Made by a program: the position numbers and the translations under genes. This document shows positions 5,701-5,960 of a stretch of DNA of 5,960 bases, piece by piece. Source of the stretch: an uncultured Bacteroidales bacterium (GTDB lineage Bacteria > Bacteroidota > Bacteroidia > Bacteroidales > Paludibacteraceae). The notes under the pieces are model-generated. The model was given only the letters and a program-made list of their open reading frames with translations. It ran no database searches and was not told where the DNA came from. Each line of letters opens with the position of its first letter. The stretch's first letter is position 1. The stretch lies in NCBI GenBank assembly GCA_946619625.1, contig CAMOMF010000144.1:1-5960 (forward strand), in the 5' to 3' direction.

Positions 5701-5960
5701 CTATTGCCAGCCGGGGTTGTTGGCGGTGATGGCGGAATTGGTGTTGATTTCCTGCGCGGGGAGAGGGAAGAGCAGGTTGCGCGAGGTGCGGGTCTTGAGC
5801 ACTCCCCCGTCGTCGGTGCCGCCAATGGCGTTCATTGCATCGAGGTAGATGCCCCAACGGATGAGGTCCCACCGGCGGTCCGCTTCGCACGCCAGTTCCT
5901 TGGCACGCTCCTCGAGAATAGCAGAGCGCCGGCGTACTTTGGTTGAGAGTGCGCGTGTGC
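5701..5960 (-). CDS. SusD/RagB-family outer-membrane lipoprotein, C-terminal end (runs off the right edge)
   Basis: The frame is open from the window edge to TAG at 5701-5703, giving the last 85 complete residues. It carries the C-terminal signature of SusD/RagB proteins: ILEERAKELACEA followed by RRWDLIRWG, then LLFPLPAQEINTN and the terminal NNPGWQ. The family forms the lid of the TonB-dependent SusC transporter at the outer membrane and binds the glycan for import; the partner susC gene normally lies immediately upstream, which would be past the right edge. Its presence defines the locus as Sus-type. It is GC-rich (37 of 60 bases in 5881-5940) against the genes that follow. The substrate cannot be told from this end of the protein. 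Confidence 0.95.
   Translation of the reverse strand, partial: TRALSTKVRRRSAILEERAKELACEADRRWDLIRWGIYLDAMNAIGGTDDGGVLKTRTSRNLLFPLPAQEINTNSAITANNPGWQ

Overview
This window reads as part of a glycan-use (polysaccharide utilization, PUL-type) locus of a Bacteroidota bacterium, most likely of the order Bacteroidales. The evidence is the C-terminal end of a SusD/RagB protein at the right edge, a GH36-type alpha-galactosidase beginning at the left edge, exported beta-rich proteins with C-terminal tails typical of Bacteroidales, A-rich leaders with few Shine-Dalgarno sites, and one good match to the Bacteroides -7 promoter element (TAnnTTTG). The species cannot be named from the sequence. All genes I can support lie on the minus strand, so transcription runs from high to low coordinates.

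Order in the direction of transcription: (1) end of a susD-like gene (5701-5960, cut by the window edge); (2) an intergenic gap holding six tandem copies of an 11-bp AT-only-but-one-C unit (5621-5686); (3) a 312-residue exported protein made of two tandem copies of one module (4608-5546); (4) a 180-bp gap with a promoter-like element (4514-4521); (5) a 386-residue exported protein (3267-4427); (6) a 49-residue small protein (3080-3229); (7) a 720-residue exported multi-module protein with two carbohydrate-binding-like modules (806-2968); (8) a 142-bp gap with a nested palindrome and a terminator-like hairpin (703-795); (9) a 47-residue small protein (520-663) paralogous to the first; (10) the start of the GH36-type gene (1-463, cut by the window edge).

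The presumed logic is the usual Sus-type one. A SusCD outer-membrane transporter (SusC would lie beyond the right edge) imports a glycan, accessory exported proteins bind it, and an alpha-galactosidase trims alpha-galactosyl residues. The three accessory proteins sit where SusE/F or surface glycan-binding proteins normally sit. However, their signal peptides lack a lipobox cysteine, and they share a 'W-x-G ... W' module that I cannot assign to a named family.

The most notable observation is the pair of small genes, too short for a routine 60-residue cutoff. They share MKKYI..QL.FV..NN.DI.T.S at the N terminus and an S-W-E-like C terminus. Each follows a large exported protein with a near-identical C-terminal tail, which suggests a repeated 'exported protein + small protein' cassette of unknown function.
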